64,000 bases of DNA from Amycolatopsis orientalis DSM 40040 = KCTC 9412 (GTDB lineage Bacteria; Actinomycetota; Actinomycetes; Mycobacteriales; Pseudonocardiaceae): NCBI RefSeq assembly GCF_000478275.1, contig NZ_ASJB01000074.1, forward strand, positions 1 to 64,000, written 5' to 3'. The translations under genes and the position numbers were made by a program. This document shows, one piece after another, positions 54,007-62,747 of this stretch; within the stretch, counting starts at the first letter, position 1, and the number at the start of each line of letters is the position of its first letter. A model generated the notes under the pieces. The model searched no databases and was not told the DNA's origin. It saw only the letters and a program-made list of their open reading frames with translations.

Positions 54007-54357
54007 TCAGTCGTGCGTGCCCTCGCTGGCGAGGCCTTGGGACCGGTTGAGGTTCTGGGCTTCGTGGAGCTGGTCTTCGAGGGTGACGATGCGGCAGGCG
54101 GCCTCGATCGCGGTGCCCTGGTCGACCATTTCCCGCACTCGGGCGGCCAGGCGCAGCTGATGCCGGGAGTAGCGGCGGTGCCCGCCGGCGGATCGCTGCG
54201 GGGTGATCAGTCCTGCCTCGTCGAGGCTGCGCAGGAATCCTTGCGTCGCGCCGAGCATGTCGGCGGCGCGGCCCATGGTGTAGGCGGGGTAGTGCTCATC
54301 GTCGAACTTGTTGTCGGCCCCGCTGGGCGTGGCCGGTCCTTCTTGGTCAGGGATCAT
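54007..54357 (-). CDS. MerR-family regulator with structured leader
   Basis: A 116-residue protein with a MerR winged helix (YTMGRAADMLGATQGFLRSL, GGHRRYSRHQL) and a short coiled coil. It resembles a MerR type widespread in Streptomyces and relatives whose role is unclear. ATG 54357 has GGAGG five bases upstream. A strong terminator-like hairpin lies directly before the ribosome site and about 620 nt of apparently non-coding sequence before that, so expression may be controlled by attenuation. Confidence 0.8.
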   Translation of the reverse strand: MIPDQEGPATPSGADNKFDDEHYPAYTMGRAADMLGATQGFLRSLDEAGLITPQRSAGGHRRYSRHQLRLAARVREMVDQGTAIEAACRIVTLEDQLHEAQNLNRSQGLASEGTHD

Positions 54358-54365
54358 TCCACCTC

Positions 54366-54989
54366 CATCACAAAGGGCCCCGGGTGCCAGAAACGGCACC
54401 CGGGGCCCTCAGGGTTGGGTTTCACCATTGTCAACCGGCGTGAACGCCGGCTTCCTGCACCCGCGTCCGGTGAAACACCGGACCGTGCGGGGATCGCTCA
54501 TTCGTGACCGAGAACCACCTCCGAACTCGATGGAACCACGGCACCCGCGCGGCACTACCCGGCCGCCGCGGGCGATCCAATGATGACGCCTTTCCCTTCT
54601 TTCCTGTGTTTTCCACTTGCTGGGTACTGCTACTTCACCTGCTGCGAACGTCACCGCCGGGAACCCTTCCACTGATCGGTCCCAGCACGCTGACGCCGCT
54701 GGTCACTGCCCGGAGCCCTGTTCACCGATCGGCTCCGGCCACCTGACCGGTCCTGCAACTGCACTTGCCTACTGCGCTACTTACTACTGCGTTGTTCGAC
54801 TATCGATATTGCCGCTCCAGGCCGGTACTACCTGGCAAACCTCTTCACAACCCCGGCCTGGAGTACTGCTCTCGGCCACCAGCCGGAACCTGTTCCTTGA
54901 TCGGCTCCGTCCTGCCTGACCGTCCTGTCTCACCTCGCGGGTAGTTACGTTCTCTCCCGCGCCTGCTTGACGTTGTCTTTCTCGGTACA
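54366..54989 (-). ncRNA. Candidate structured RNA or long leader of the MerR gene
   Basis: About 620 nt without a convincing gene. On the minus strand three similar hairpins recur (plus coordinates 54882-54909, 54709-54738 and 54656-54683). Their stems are GGAGCC/GGTTCC, GGAGCC/GGCTCC and GGGACC/GGTTCC, with related loops beginning GATC. The changes keep pairing through G-U wobbles on the minus strand but would give A-C mismatches on the plus strand, which supports minus-strand RNA. Further hairpins are CTCCAGGCCGG/CCGGCCTGGAG (54815-54863), 54465-54483, 54435-54450, and a terminator at 54375-54408. Confidence 0.6.
54375..54408 (-). terminator. Strong GC hairpin before the MerR ribosome site
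   Basis: Perfect 14-bp arms GGGCCCCGGGTGCC / GGCACCCGGGGCCC with a 6-nt loop, followed on the minus strand by TTTGTG and then the GGAGG of the MerR gene. It could end the upstream RNA or act as an attenuator. Confidence 0.8.
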
Positions 54990-54995
54990 AGGAGA

Positions 54996-55025
54996 AGACT
55001 ACACACACCCGTCGTTGAATGTCTA
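54996..55025 (-). promoter_or_regulatory. Candidate promoter for the structured RNA
   Basis: On the minus strand TAGACA (55025-55020), an 18-bp spacer and TAGTCT (55001-54996). It is a moderate match to the housekeeping consensus and would start the RNA near 54989. Confidence 0.4.
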
Positions 55026-55348
55026 CTCCGCTCGACATAGATTTTCTGCGGCGTGTCGGACGGAGTGTGGAAAAGAGGCTCACGGGCATGAGTGACGAGG
55101 TCCTGCGGGATCCGCTCGACGAGCGGTACGGCCTGGTCGGGGTGCGTGACCTGGAGGAGTACGCCGAAGCCCTGGCCCGGCTGCTGGAGCGGGGGCGGCG
55201 GGAGCGGTTCGCGGCGTTGCTGTCGGAGGCCGAGGCCTACGCGGCGGCGGAACTGCTCGGGCGGTTCGCGCAGCTCGAACCGCATGGCGCGCTGAACCAG
55301 CTGGCCGCGTCACTGGCGAGCCGTCTCTACAGCAGGCTGGGTGCCTGA
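55019..55348 (+). CDS. Small hypothetical protein
   Basis: A 109-residue, helix-rich, soluble protein (VRDLEEYAEALARLLERG, then AEAYAAAELLGRFAQL). No family was recognised. Translation may start at ATG 55088 instead, giving 86 residues, since AGAGG lies before it while ATG 55019 lacks a nearby ribosome site. It is convergent with the ArsR gene. Confidence 0.55.
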   Translation: MSTPLDIDFLRRVGRSVEKRLTGMSDEVLRDPLDERYGLVGVRDLEEYAEALARLLERGRRERFAALLSEAEAYAAAELLGRFAQLEPHGALNQLAASLASRLYSRLGA

Positions 55349-55379
55349 ACTTCCGGAAGATCGGTGACGCGGTGGGGGT

Positions 55380-55790
55380 TCAGCACCGCGTGCCGCGGTC
55401 GGCGCCGGACAGGCGGGCGGGCCGGTCGGCGAGCGGGCCGCCCGGGCGCAGCAGGCTTTCCAGCGTCTCCAGCGGTTCGGGGACGACGGTGTACCAGCTC
55501 CACGTGCCTCGCCGTTCGCGTTCGAGGATGCCGGCGGAGACCAGGACGCGGAGATGATGGCTCAGCGACGGCTGTGGCATGTCGAATTCCTCGGCCAGGT
55601 CGCAGAAACACGCCTCGCCTCCCGGTGAATACCGCACGAGTGACAGCAGTCGGACGCGCACCGGGTCCGCGAGGGCCTTGAACAGTTTCGCGGCCGTCTC
55701 GGCGTCGGCCGGGTCGACGACGGCGGCGGGTTCGGCCATCAGCAGGGTCACCGGGACCGGTGTCCTGACGTGACCGTTCTCGCTCGCCAT
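55380..55790 (-). CDS. arsR: ArsR/SmtB-family metalloregulator
   Basis: A 136-residue repressor. EACFCDLAEEFDMPQPSLSH contains the ArsR arsenite-binding type CxC in the DNA-recognition helix (classical CVCDL). Arsenite binding should release it from DNA. It is divergent from the arsC-ACR3 genes and almost certainly represses them and itself. Confidence 0.85.
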   Translation of the reverse strand: MASENGHVRTPVPVTLLMAEPAAVVDPADAETAAKLFKALADPVRVRLLSLVRYSPGGEACFCDLAEEFDMPQPSLSHHLRVLVSAGILERERRGTWSWYTVVPEPLETLESLLRPGGPLADRPARLSGADRGTRC

Positions 55791-55854
55791 ATGCCCTCCC
55801 GTGCCGGTGGAACCCCGAGTGTACCGGCTGAATTGACAAAGTTCGATCCAAGCC

Positions 55855-55880
55855 CTTCAATTGCATCGAGATACTTCAAT
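55855..55880. promoter_or_regulatory. Candidate ArsR operator
   Basis: CTTCAATTGCATCGAGATACTTCAAT contains two CTTCAAT direct repeats and an imperfect palindrome TTGcATCgaGATacttCAA. It lies between the divergent arsR and arsC and about 35 bp before arsC. AT-rich repeats of this kind are usual ArsR sites. Confidence 0.5.
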
Positions 55881-55914
55881 CCAGTGTCCGTGCCGTGAGG
55901 AAAGGGAACCGGGT

Positions 55915-56319
55915 ATGACCCGCACGCCTGAGGTGTTGTTCGTCTGCGTGCACAACGCGGGCCGCTCGCAGATGGCCGCCGGACTGCTGCAGCACTACTC
56001 GCTGGGGCGCGTCGCCGTCCGCTCCGCCGGTTCCGAACCCGCGGAGAAGGTGAACCCGGCCGCCGCCGCGGCGCTCGCGGAGTGGGGACTGGACATCACC
56101 GCCGAGATCCCCGGCAAACTGTCCACAGAGGACGTCGAGGCCTCCGACGTGGTGATCACCATGGGCTGCGGCGACACCTGCCCGGTCTTTCCCGGCAAGC
56201 GTTACCTGGACTGGCCGCTGGCAGACCCGGCAGGTCAGGGCCTGGAGGCCGTCCGCCCGATCCGCGACGAGATCGACCGCCGCGTCCGTGGCCTGCTCGC
56301 CGAAATCCTCGACGCTTAG
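55915..56319 (+). CDS. arsC: Arsenate reductase (LMW-phosphatase fold)
   Basis: A 134-residue enzyme. FVCVHNAGRSQMAA is the CX5R phosphatase-like active site (C11), and CGDTC (C85, C89) is the second cysteine pair. Actinobacterial relatives reduce arsenate with mycothiol/mycoredoxin or thioredoxin. ATG 55915 has GAGGAAAGGG upstream. It precedes ACR3 by 36 bp and together they form the arsenic-resistance operon. Confidence 0.9.
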   Translation: MTRTPEVLFVCVHNAGRSQMAAGLLQHYSLGRVAVRSAGSEPAEKVNPAAAAALAEWGLDITAEIPGKLSTEDVEASDVVITMGCGDTCPVFPGKRYLDWPLADPAGQGLEAVRPIRDEIDRRVRGLLAEILDA

Positions 56320-56355
56320 CCCCCGATCCCCACTGGATTCAGGAGAAGCACCCTC

Positions 56356-57441
56356 GTGACCCCTCTCGCCGACAAGGCGAGGTCGTCGGCCGACGCCGAC
56401 GTCCTGCGCAAACTGTCCTTTTTGGATCGGTTCCTGCCCGTCTGGATCATCGCCGCGATGGCGGCCGGTCTCCTGCTGGGCAGCGTTGTCCCCGGCCTGC
56501 AGGGTGTGCTGGACGCGGTGAAGATCGGGCAGGTGTCGCTGCCGATCGCGCTCGGGCTGCTGCTGATGATGTACCCGGTGCTGGCGAAGGTCCGCTACGA
56601 CAAGCTCGGCACGGTCACCGGCGACAAGCGCACGATGGTGCTTTCCCTTGTCCTCAACTGGATCGCGGGCCCGGCGCTGATGTTCGCGCTGGCGTGGCTG
56701 ATGTTGCCGGATCTGCCGGAGTACCGGACCGGGCTGATCATCGTCGGGCTGGCCCGCTGCATCGCGATGGTGATCATCTGGAACGACCTGGCCTGCGGCG
56801 ACCGCGAGGCCGCCGCGGTGCTGGTCGCGCTGAACTCGGTGTTCCAGGTGATCATGTTCGGTGTGCTCGGCTGGTTCTACCTCGACCTGCTGCCCGGCTG
56901 GCTCGGCCTCGACACCACCAGTATCGACTTCTCACCGTGGGAGATCGCGTTCAGCGTGCTCATCTTCCTCGGCATTCCCCTCGCCGCCGGCTATCTGTCG
57001 CGCCGCGTCGGCGAACGCGGCAAGGGACGCGAGTGGTACGAGGGCAGGTTCCTGCCGAAGATCGGCCCGATCGCGCTGTACGGGCTGCTGTTCACCATCG
57101 TCGTGCTCTTCGCCCTCCAAGGTGACACCATCACCTCCCAGCCGCTGGACGTCGTCAGGATCGCCTTGCCGCTGCTGGTGTACTTCGCGGTGATGTGGGG
57201 CGGCGGATACGCGCTGGGCAAGGCGTCCGGCCTGTCCTACGAGCGCACCACGACGCTGGCCTTCACCGCCGCGGGCAACAACTTCGAACTCGCGATCGCC
57301 GTGGCCATCGGCGTTTTCGGGGTCACGTCCGGGCAGGCGCTCGCCGGGGTCGTCGGCCCGCTGATCGAAGTGCCGGTGCTGGTGGGGCTGGTGTACGTCA
57401 GCCTGTGGTTGCGTTCGCGCTGGACGGCTCGTTCGCGGTAA
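56356..57441 (+). CDS. acr3: ACR3-type arsenite efflux pump
   Basis: A 361-residue membrane protein with ten helices. LARCIAMVIIWNDLACGD holds the conserved helix-4 cysteine of Acr3 antiporters, and TLAFTAAGNNFELAIAVAIG is the second hallmark. It exports arsenite made by ArsC. GTG 56356 with AGGAGA nine bases upstream. A 77-bp hairpin element begins five bases after the stop. Confidence 0.95.
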   Translation: MTPLADKARSSADADVLRKLSFLDRFLPVWIIAAMAAGLLLGSVVPGLQGVLDAVKIGQVSLPIALGLLLMMYPVLAKVRYDKLGTVTGDKRTMVLSLVLNWIAGPALMFALAWLMLPDLPEYRTGLIIVGLARCIAMVIIWNDLACGDREAAAVLVALNSVFQVIMFGVLGWFYLDLLPGWLGLDTTSIDFSPWEIAFSVLIFLGIPLAAGYLSRRVGERGKGREWYEGRFLPKIGPIALYGLLFTIVVLFALQGDTITSQPLDVVRIALPLLVYFAVMWGGGYALGKASGLSYERTTTLAFTAAGNNFELAIAVAIGVFGVTSGQALAGVVGPLIEVPVLVGLVYVSLWLRSRWTARSR

Positions 57442-57445
57442 GGGG

Positions 57446-57522
57446 CTGAAGGGGCCCTTCACCGCATCTCACGCGGCGAAGGGCGCTTTCCTCGCATGAG
57501 ATGCGGGGAAAGCGTCCTTCAG
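57446..57522. repeat. 77-bp hairpin element, copy 3
   Basis: CTGAAGG...CCTTCAG, same length and layout as copies at 25574 and 26804. The inner stem CGCTTTCCTCGCAT / ATGCGGGGAAAGCG has one mismatch. Placed right after the ACR3 stop it probably terminates that operon. Confidence 0.85.
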
Positions 57523-57565
57523 CCCTGCCGAGTCGGGGGCGCGGTGGTCCAGTAGGTTGCCGATC

Positions 57566-59215
57566 ATGACCGCGTCGCCGGTGGATGTTCCGGAACAGGT
57601 GCTGCGCACCTCGATCATCGAGCGGCTGTTCACCCGCGCCGCCGACCCCCGTCCCTTGTTCACGCATCAGGACCACAGCGCGGGCGTGGACCACACGGTC
57701 ACCTGGACGGAGTTCGTCTCCCGGGTGCGGGAAGTCGCGGGAACGCTGCGCGGGATCACGCGGCCGGGCGATCGCGTCGCGGTGCTCACCGGTCAGGACC
57801 TGAACTATCCGCTCGCCTTCTACGGGGCGCTCGCGGCCGGTCTGGTGGCCGTGCCGTTGATGGCGCCGGGCAGCCCCGCTCAGCGAGGCAGGCTCACCGG
57901 GGTGCTGGAGGACTGCGATGCCCGGGTGTGGCTGACGTCTTCGGCCGCCGCGGCGAAAACACGGGAAGCCGGGACGCCCGAACACCTCGTCGTGGTCGAC
58001 GAGCTTTCCGGGCCGGGCGCGGATCCGCTCCCGGTCACGCCCGGGAGTCCCGCCTATCTCCAGTACACGTCCGGTTCGACGCGGGAGCCCGCCGGTGCGG
58101 TGATCCCGCACCGCGCGGTCGTCGCGGCCTGCTGGCAGGCGAGCCGGGCCTACGCCGTCGACGAGGGAACGACCTGCGCCGGCTGGATCCCGTTCTTCCA
58201 TGACATGGGCCTGATCCAGTTGCTGTGCCTGCCGGTCTTCGCCGGCGCGCGGTCGGTGTTCATGGCGCCCGCCGAATTCGTGCACAAGCCCGCACGATGG
58301 CTGCGTCAGCTGGCGGATCATCCGGCCGTGTTCACCGCCGCGCCGAACTTCGCCTTCGACCTCGCCGCCGACGCCGCCGGAGAGGCCGGGGACGACCTCG
58401 ATCTTTCGGATGTGCGTATCGCGCTCAACGGCAGTGAGCCGGTCCGGCCGCGCACGATCGCGCGGTTCCAGGAGGTCTTCGGCCCGCGTGGGTTCCGGCC
58501 CGAAGCCCACCGGCCGTCCTACGGCCTGGCCGAGGCGACCGTGTACGTGGCGAGCGCGGACGAGGAGGGGCCCCGGAGCGCGGTGTTCGACCGCGAAGCC
58601 CTCGCGCAGGGCCGGGCGGTGGAGGTGCCGGACGGCACGGAACTCGTTTCGGTCGGCCGTCCCCTCGGACAGCGGGTCAGGATCGTCCGCGACGGGGTGG
58701 CGATGCCGGACGGCCAGGCCGGGGAGATCTGGATCCACGGCCCGAACGTCGCGGCGGGTTACTGGGGCCGCGGTGACGCCGCCGCGTTCGGCGGCGGACT
58801 CGACGGTGTCCGCGGCTGGCTGCGCACCGGCGATTTGGGCCTCTTCCATCGCGGCGACCTCTACATCACCGGCAGGCTCAAGGATCTCATCGTCATCGAC
58901 GGCCGCAATTTCCATCCTCAGGACATCGAAGCGGTGGCCGCCGAAGCGCATCCGGCGATCCGTCGCGACCGCGTCGCCGCTTTCGGCGTGGCGGACGAAA
59001 TGGGCGAAGGGGCAATGGTGGTAGCCGAATGGGCAAAGAACGCCGAAGCCGATGTCAAAGAAGTCGCCAGAGTGGTATTGCGGGCGGTGTCACGCGAACA
59101 TGATCTGACGTTGCGATCGGTCCGTATGGTTCCCTCCGGTGACCTTCCGCGCACTTCCAGTGGCAAGGTCGCGCGGGCGGCGGCCAAGGCGCGTTATAGT
59201 CGGCGCCGTGGGTGA
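57566..59215 (+). CDS. Fatty-acyl-AMP ligase-like enzyme
   Basis: A 549-residue ANL-superfamily enzyme. It shows YLQYTSGSTREPAG (P-loop), GWIPFFHDMGLIQL (FAAL-type His/Asp segment), YGLAEATVYVAS, and LRTGDLGLFHRGDLYITGRL with the hinge. The FFHDMGL segment is typical of fatty-acyl-AMP ligases. It should load a fatty acid as acyl-AMP onto the acyl carrier protein encoded next. ATG 57566 was chosen; the ribosome site is weak. The stop overlaps the ACP start by 8 bp. Confidence 0.85.
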   Translation: MTASPVDVPEQVLRTSIIERLFTRAADPRPLFTHQDHSAGVDHTVTWTEFVSRVREVAGTLRGITRPGDRVAVLTGQDLNYPLAFYGALAAGLVAVPLMAPGSPAQRGRLTGVLEDCDARVWLTSSAAAAKTREAGTPEHLVVVDELSGPGADPLPVTPGSPAYLQYTSGSTREPAGAVIPHRAVVAACWQASRAYAVDEGTTCAGWIPFFHDMGLIQLLCLPVFAGARSVFMAPAEFVHKPARWLRQLADHPAVFTAAPNFAFDLAADAAGEAGDDLDLSDVRIALNGSEPVRPRTIARFQEVFGPRGFRPEAHRPSYGLAEATVYVASADEEGPRSAVFDREALAQGRAVEVPDGTELVSVGRPLGQRVRIVRDGVAMPDGQAGEIWIHGPNVAAGYWGRGDAAAFGGGLDGVRGWLRTGDLGLFHRGDLYITGRLKDLIVIDGRNFHPQDIEAVAAEAHPAIRRDRVAAFGVADEMGEGAMVVAEWAKNAEADVKEVARVVLRAVSREHDLTLRSVRMVPSGDLPRTSSGKVARAAAKARYSRRRG

Positions 59216-59471
59216 TCACCGCGCGGATGTCGCGAACGTCGTCAGCGAGACTTTTCGGCTTGATCCAGCCGAAATCGAGCTGGACGCACCGCTCGAAGAG
59301 CTGGGAATCGACTCCAAAGGACGGATAAAACTCCTTTCGGCGCTGGAGATCTACCACGACGTGAAGATCGATCTGGACCAGCTCGACCGGTTCACCGACA
59401 TCGGGTCGGTGGCCGAAGTACTCGCCGAGGCACTCGGCGACAAGGCCGGCGTATCCGACGAAAGGCGCTGA
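59208..59471 (+). CDS. Acyl carrier protein
   Basis: An 87-residue carrier protein. LEELGIDSKGRIKLLSALE has the phosphopantetheine serine (S36) after GID. GTG 59208 overlaps the acyl-AMP ligase gene by 8 bp, so the two are coupled and the ligase probably charges this carrier. The EspC-like gene begins 5 bp after its stop. Confidence 0.85.
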   Translation: MGDHRADVANVVSETFRLDPAEIELDAPLEELGIDSKGRIKLLSALEIYHDVKIDLDQLDRFTDIGSVAEVLAEALGDKAGVSDERR

Positions 59472-59476
59472 AAAGA

Positions 59477-59788
59477 ATGAGCGGGGGCTTCACCGCGGCG
59501 ACCGATGCGCTTTCATCGGCGTCGAAGAACGTCGGGAAACTGACGGATCGGTTGCTGGAGGACAACCCCGATCTGTCGAGTACTCCGGTGAACGCGGCCG
59601 GTTTCGGCCAGGCGCACGGCGATCACGCGAAGAAGTACACCGATGGTGTGGCGGCGTTGTGGGCCGCGGTCAACGGCTACAAGTCCACCCTCGCCACGTT
59701 CGGCACGAATCTCGGTACGGCGGGCACCACCTACGGCGCCAACGAGGACGAGCAGAAGAACAAGATCACCAAGACGGGGATGCGCTAG
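59477..59788 (+). CDS. EspC-like (ESX secretion-associated) small protein
   Basis: A 103-residue helical protein, similar in size and layout to EspC/DUF2580 proteins secreted by type VII (ESX) systems: helix, NxxG turn around NAAGFG, then a helix and TLATFGTNLGTAGTTY. It lacks a signal peptide. Its stop overlaps the GTG of the next gene by one base. No core ESX secretion genes are in view. Confidence 0.7.
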   Translation: MSGGFTAATDALSSASKNVGKLTDRLLEDNPDLSSTPVNAAGFGQAHGDHAKKYTDGVAALWAAVNGYKSTLATFGTNLGTAGTTYGANEDEQKNKITKTGMR

Positions 59789-62727
59789 TGGCCACCACGA
59801 CCACCTGGACCGACGTCAAGGCCGTCCTCGACGACCCGAGTGTGCCCGCCGAGCAGAAGAACCGGCTCATCAGTACGTGGATGCGGACGCATCCGGCGCC
59901 GCCGCCGTTCATGGCGGATCAGGAACCGGAGGAGATCAAGCAGAAGCGCAAGGAAGCCGAGAAGTACGCGGCTTCCTACAACGCCATGCCGATGCTGGCC
60001 TCCGGCGATCTCGACGAGGTCTTCAAAGGCGCGAAGGCGGCCGGCGAGCAGGCCAATTACAACCAGAAGCAAGAGACGAAGGCCGTCACCGAAGGCAACA
60101 AGAAGCTGGACGGCACGAAGGAACCCACCGCGGAGGGCGCCGGGACCAAGACGTCGGACGAGATCTTCGACGCCGCCGCGCCGGCGCTCAAGGTGTTCCA
60201 GACCTTCGGTTCGCTGCTGGCGAAGCTCCCGGAAGACTGCCGGGGGACCACCCGCGCGCTCGACTTCGAGAAGGACATCAAGAAGCCGTTCGACGAGCAG
60301 CGCGGCATCAACTTCAAGAACTTCGTCGACGACGCCGCCCACTTCAAGACCGGCTCGACGACCGTCGACAGGACGATCCAGGACACCGGCTCCGAGCTGA
60401 ACACCCTTTACGGGACCTGGACCGGTAAGGCCGCGGACGCCTCTTCGGAGAACTACAACGAGAAGATCCTGCCGAAGGCGAAGAAACTCGCGGAGACGCT
60501 GAACCACGCGAGTGAGGCGACGCTGAGCACCACCGCCACGGTGTTCAAGCTGTGCAAGGGCAAGGCCGACGCGATCATCGACATGTACAAAGAGGTGGTC
60601 GGGCGCGCGGACTTCCCGATGGCGCAGAAGGTGATCGCCATCGCCGCCGGGGAGAAGAGCGGCAAGGAGGACCTCGGCGCGATCGCGGGCTGGATGGACG
60701 TCAACTTCGGCTCCAACCTGGTCCAGCAGCTGAACAACGACGGCTGCTGCGACGACGACGAGTTCAAGAAGGCCGGCCAGAACCTCGCCAAGCAGTGGGT
60801 GCAGAAGCAGTTCGTCCCGGAGATGTGGGACATCATCTACCAGGGATTCGAGAAGACCTGTAAGGAAACCAAGGAGTTCGTCGACCAGGCCTACGCCGAG
60901 CTCGACAAGGTGATGGGCAAGGTCAAGAACGAGTTCGAAGGCGCGGACAAGCCGGGCGGCTCCGGCGCGGGCGGACAGGGCGGTGGCCCTGGCGGCGGAC
61001 CGGGCGGTGGACCAGGCGGAAGTGGTGCCCCGGACTTCACCGGTGGTTCCGGCGGCGGCCCCGGTGGTTCCGGTAATGGGGGATCCGGCGGCGGCCCTGG
61101 CGGTTCGGGCCACGGAGGATCCGGCGGAGGCCCGAACGGCTCCGGCAGCGGTGGTCCCGGCGGCTCGGGCCCCGGCGGCACCGATCCGTCAGGCCAGCAG
61201 AAACCTCCTCCGCCGATCCCGAACGTCTCCATCCCCGATGGCGGCTCGGGCGGGGGAGCACCCGGCGGTTCCGGTGGCCCTGGCCCCGACGAGGACAAGG
61301 ACAAGACCTCGCCCTCGGGCTCGGTCCCGCCGCCGTCCTCCGGTGACGAGCAGAAGGCGGCCGCCGAAGAGGCGAAGAAACAAGCCGCCGCGGCGGCCGA
61401 AAACGCGAAGAAACAGGCTTCCGAGGCACTGGGCAAGATGGGCGACGGCCCTGCCGGCGGTGAACTCGGCGGCGGTGGTTCCGGTCCGGCGGGCGGTCCC
61501 GGTCCGGCGGGCGGTTCCGGTGGTGGCCCGGGGAGCACGGACGCCGCCGCCGAAGCCAAGGCGGCGAACGAGCGAGCCCAGGAAGAAGCGAAGAAGCAGG
61601 CATCCGAGGCACTCGGGAAGCTCGGCGACGCCCCGCTCGGTGGCACGGGTGACGATGCCCGTTCGGATGCCGCCGACGCGAAGGACGCCGCCGACAAGGC
61701 GACCGAGGACGCGAAGAAGAAGGCGTCCGACGCGCTGGACAAGATGGGCGACGGGCTGTCCGGGGAAGACGGCGACAAGCTGACCGGCGACAAACCCGGG
61801 GACGAACCTGGAGACAAGCCCGGCGAAGACGGCGACAAGGCCGAAGACGGCGAGCGCGAAACCCTCAAGGTCAAGCAGGGCGACAAGACCTTCGAGATGA
61901 CCGAGCCGGACAAAGACGGCGAGATGGAGATCAAGGTCGGCGACGGTTCCGGGCCGGCCAAGGACTTCAAGCTCGACTGGACCGGCGACGGTGAGGAATC
62001 CAAGCTGGGTTCCGCTCCCGGGGCGGACGACGGGCAACCGGGCAAGGACGGGGTCCACCGGCCCGGTCCGGACGGCAAGATCCACATTCAGGACGGCGAC
62101 GTCAAGATCACCGCCGAACGTCCGGACGGTCCGAACGGCCCGACGGTCGTCACCGTCGACGACGGCACCGGCAAACCGACCACGTACACGCTCGGCGAAG
62201 AGAATTCCCGCGCGGACAAGGCGGCGCATCCGCTCACCCCGGTCACCGGCACGGTGCACCCCGAATCCCGTCCGGCGTTCACTCCGCATGGCGGTACAAG
62301 CCCTGAAGGCATCCCCGGTACCGGCGGTACCAGTGGCGGTGGAGGCGGTGGTGGCGGCTTCGGTGGTGGCGGCTCGGTGCCGCCGATTCCCCACGACATC
62401 GCGGCTTCCGCGACGGGTCAGCCGTCGTCGTTGTCCGAAGGGGTGCACACCGGCGGCGGGACGCATCAGCCGCAGCCCGTGGCTTCGGCCGCCCCGTCGG
62501 GCACGATGGGCGCGCCGGCGGGTCAGTCCTTCGGCGGCGGCGCGATGCCGCCGATGGGTGGCATGGGCGGCGGTGGCGCGGGCGGCGGAGCGGGCGGTGA
62601 CCAGGAACGGTCGAACCGCGCGTACCGGATCGAGGGTGAGGTGTTCGACCAGATCAGCGAACCCACCGGCCGGATCACCGGTTCACTGCTGGACGACGAG
62701 GAACAGCCGGTCACCCGCAAGCGGTGA
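59788..62727 (+). CDS. Large Gly-rich type-VII-secretion-type protein
   Basis: A 979-residue protein. About residues 1-385 are alpha-helical and contain LYGTWTGKAADASS near 208-221, a WxG turn as in WXG100/PPE-like substrates. About 385-500 are Gly/Ser/Pro-rich and probably disordered. About 520-660 hold three repeats built around KKQASEALGKMGD. Residues about 690-805 form a possible beta-rich domain (TFEMTEPDKDGEMEIKV, DGDVKITAERPDGPNG). A second Gly-rich linker leads to a short conserved-looking end (RITGSLLDDEEQPVTRKR). It is likely secreted or surface-exposed; function unknown. Confidence 0.7.
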   Translation: MATTTTWTDVKAVLDDPSVPAEQKNRLISTWMRTHPAPPPFMADQEPEEIKQKRKEAEKYAASYNAMPMLASGDLDEVFKGAKAAGEQANYNQKQETKAVTEGNKKLDGTKEPTAEGAGTKTSDEIFDAAAPALKVFQTFGSLLAKLPEDCRGTTRALDFEKDIKKPFDEQRGINFKNFVDDAAHFKTGSTTVDRTIQDTGSELNTLYGTWTGKAADASSENYNEKILPKAKKLAETLNHASEATLSTTATVFKLCKGKADAIIDMYKEVVGRADFPMAQKVIAIAAGEKSGKEDLGAIAGWMDVNFGSNLVQQLNNDGCCDDDEFKKAGQNLAKQWVQKQFVPEMWDIIYQGFEKTCKETKEFVDQAYAELDKVMGKVKNEFEGADKPGGSGAGGQGGGPGGGPGGGPGGSGAPDFTGGSGGGPGGSGNGGSGGGPGGSGHGGSGGGPNGSGSGGPGGSGPGGTDPSGQQKPPPPIPNVSIPDGGSGGGAPGGSGGPGPDEDKDKTSPSGSVPPPSSGDEQKAAAEEAKKQAAAAAENAKKQASEALGKMGDGPAGGELGGGGSGPAGGPGPAGGSGGGPGSTDAAAEAKAANERAQEEAKKQASEALGKLGDAPLGGTGDDARSDAADAKDAADKATEDAKKKASDALDKMGDGLSGEDGDKLTGDKPGDEPGDKPGEDGDKAEDGERETLKVKQGDKTFEMTEPDKDGEMEIKVGDGSGPAKDFKLDWTGDGEESKLGSAPGADDGQPGKDGVHRPGPDGKIHIQDGDVKITAERPDGPNGPTVVTVDDGTGKPTTYTLGEENSRADKAAHPLTPVTGTVHPESRPAFTPHGGTSPEGIPGTGGTSGGGGGGGGFGGGGSVPPIPHDIAASATGQPSSLSEGVHTGGGTHQPQPVASAAPSGTMGAPAGQSFGGGAMPPMGGMGGGGAGGGAGGDQERSNRAYRIEGEVFDQISEPTGRITGSLLDDEEQPVTRKR

Positions 62728-62747
62728 GCCACGGCAGGGGAGAACTT

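Noticed and set aside
60950..61290. Short tandem repeats that might look like a CRISPR array or satellite
   Set aside because: The repeats are in frame, encode a Gly/Ser/Pro-rich linker and lack unique spacers or cas genes.
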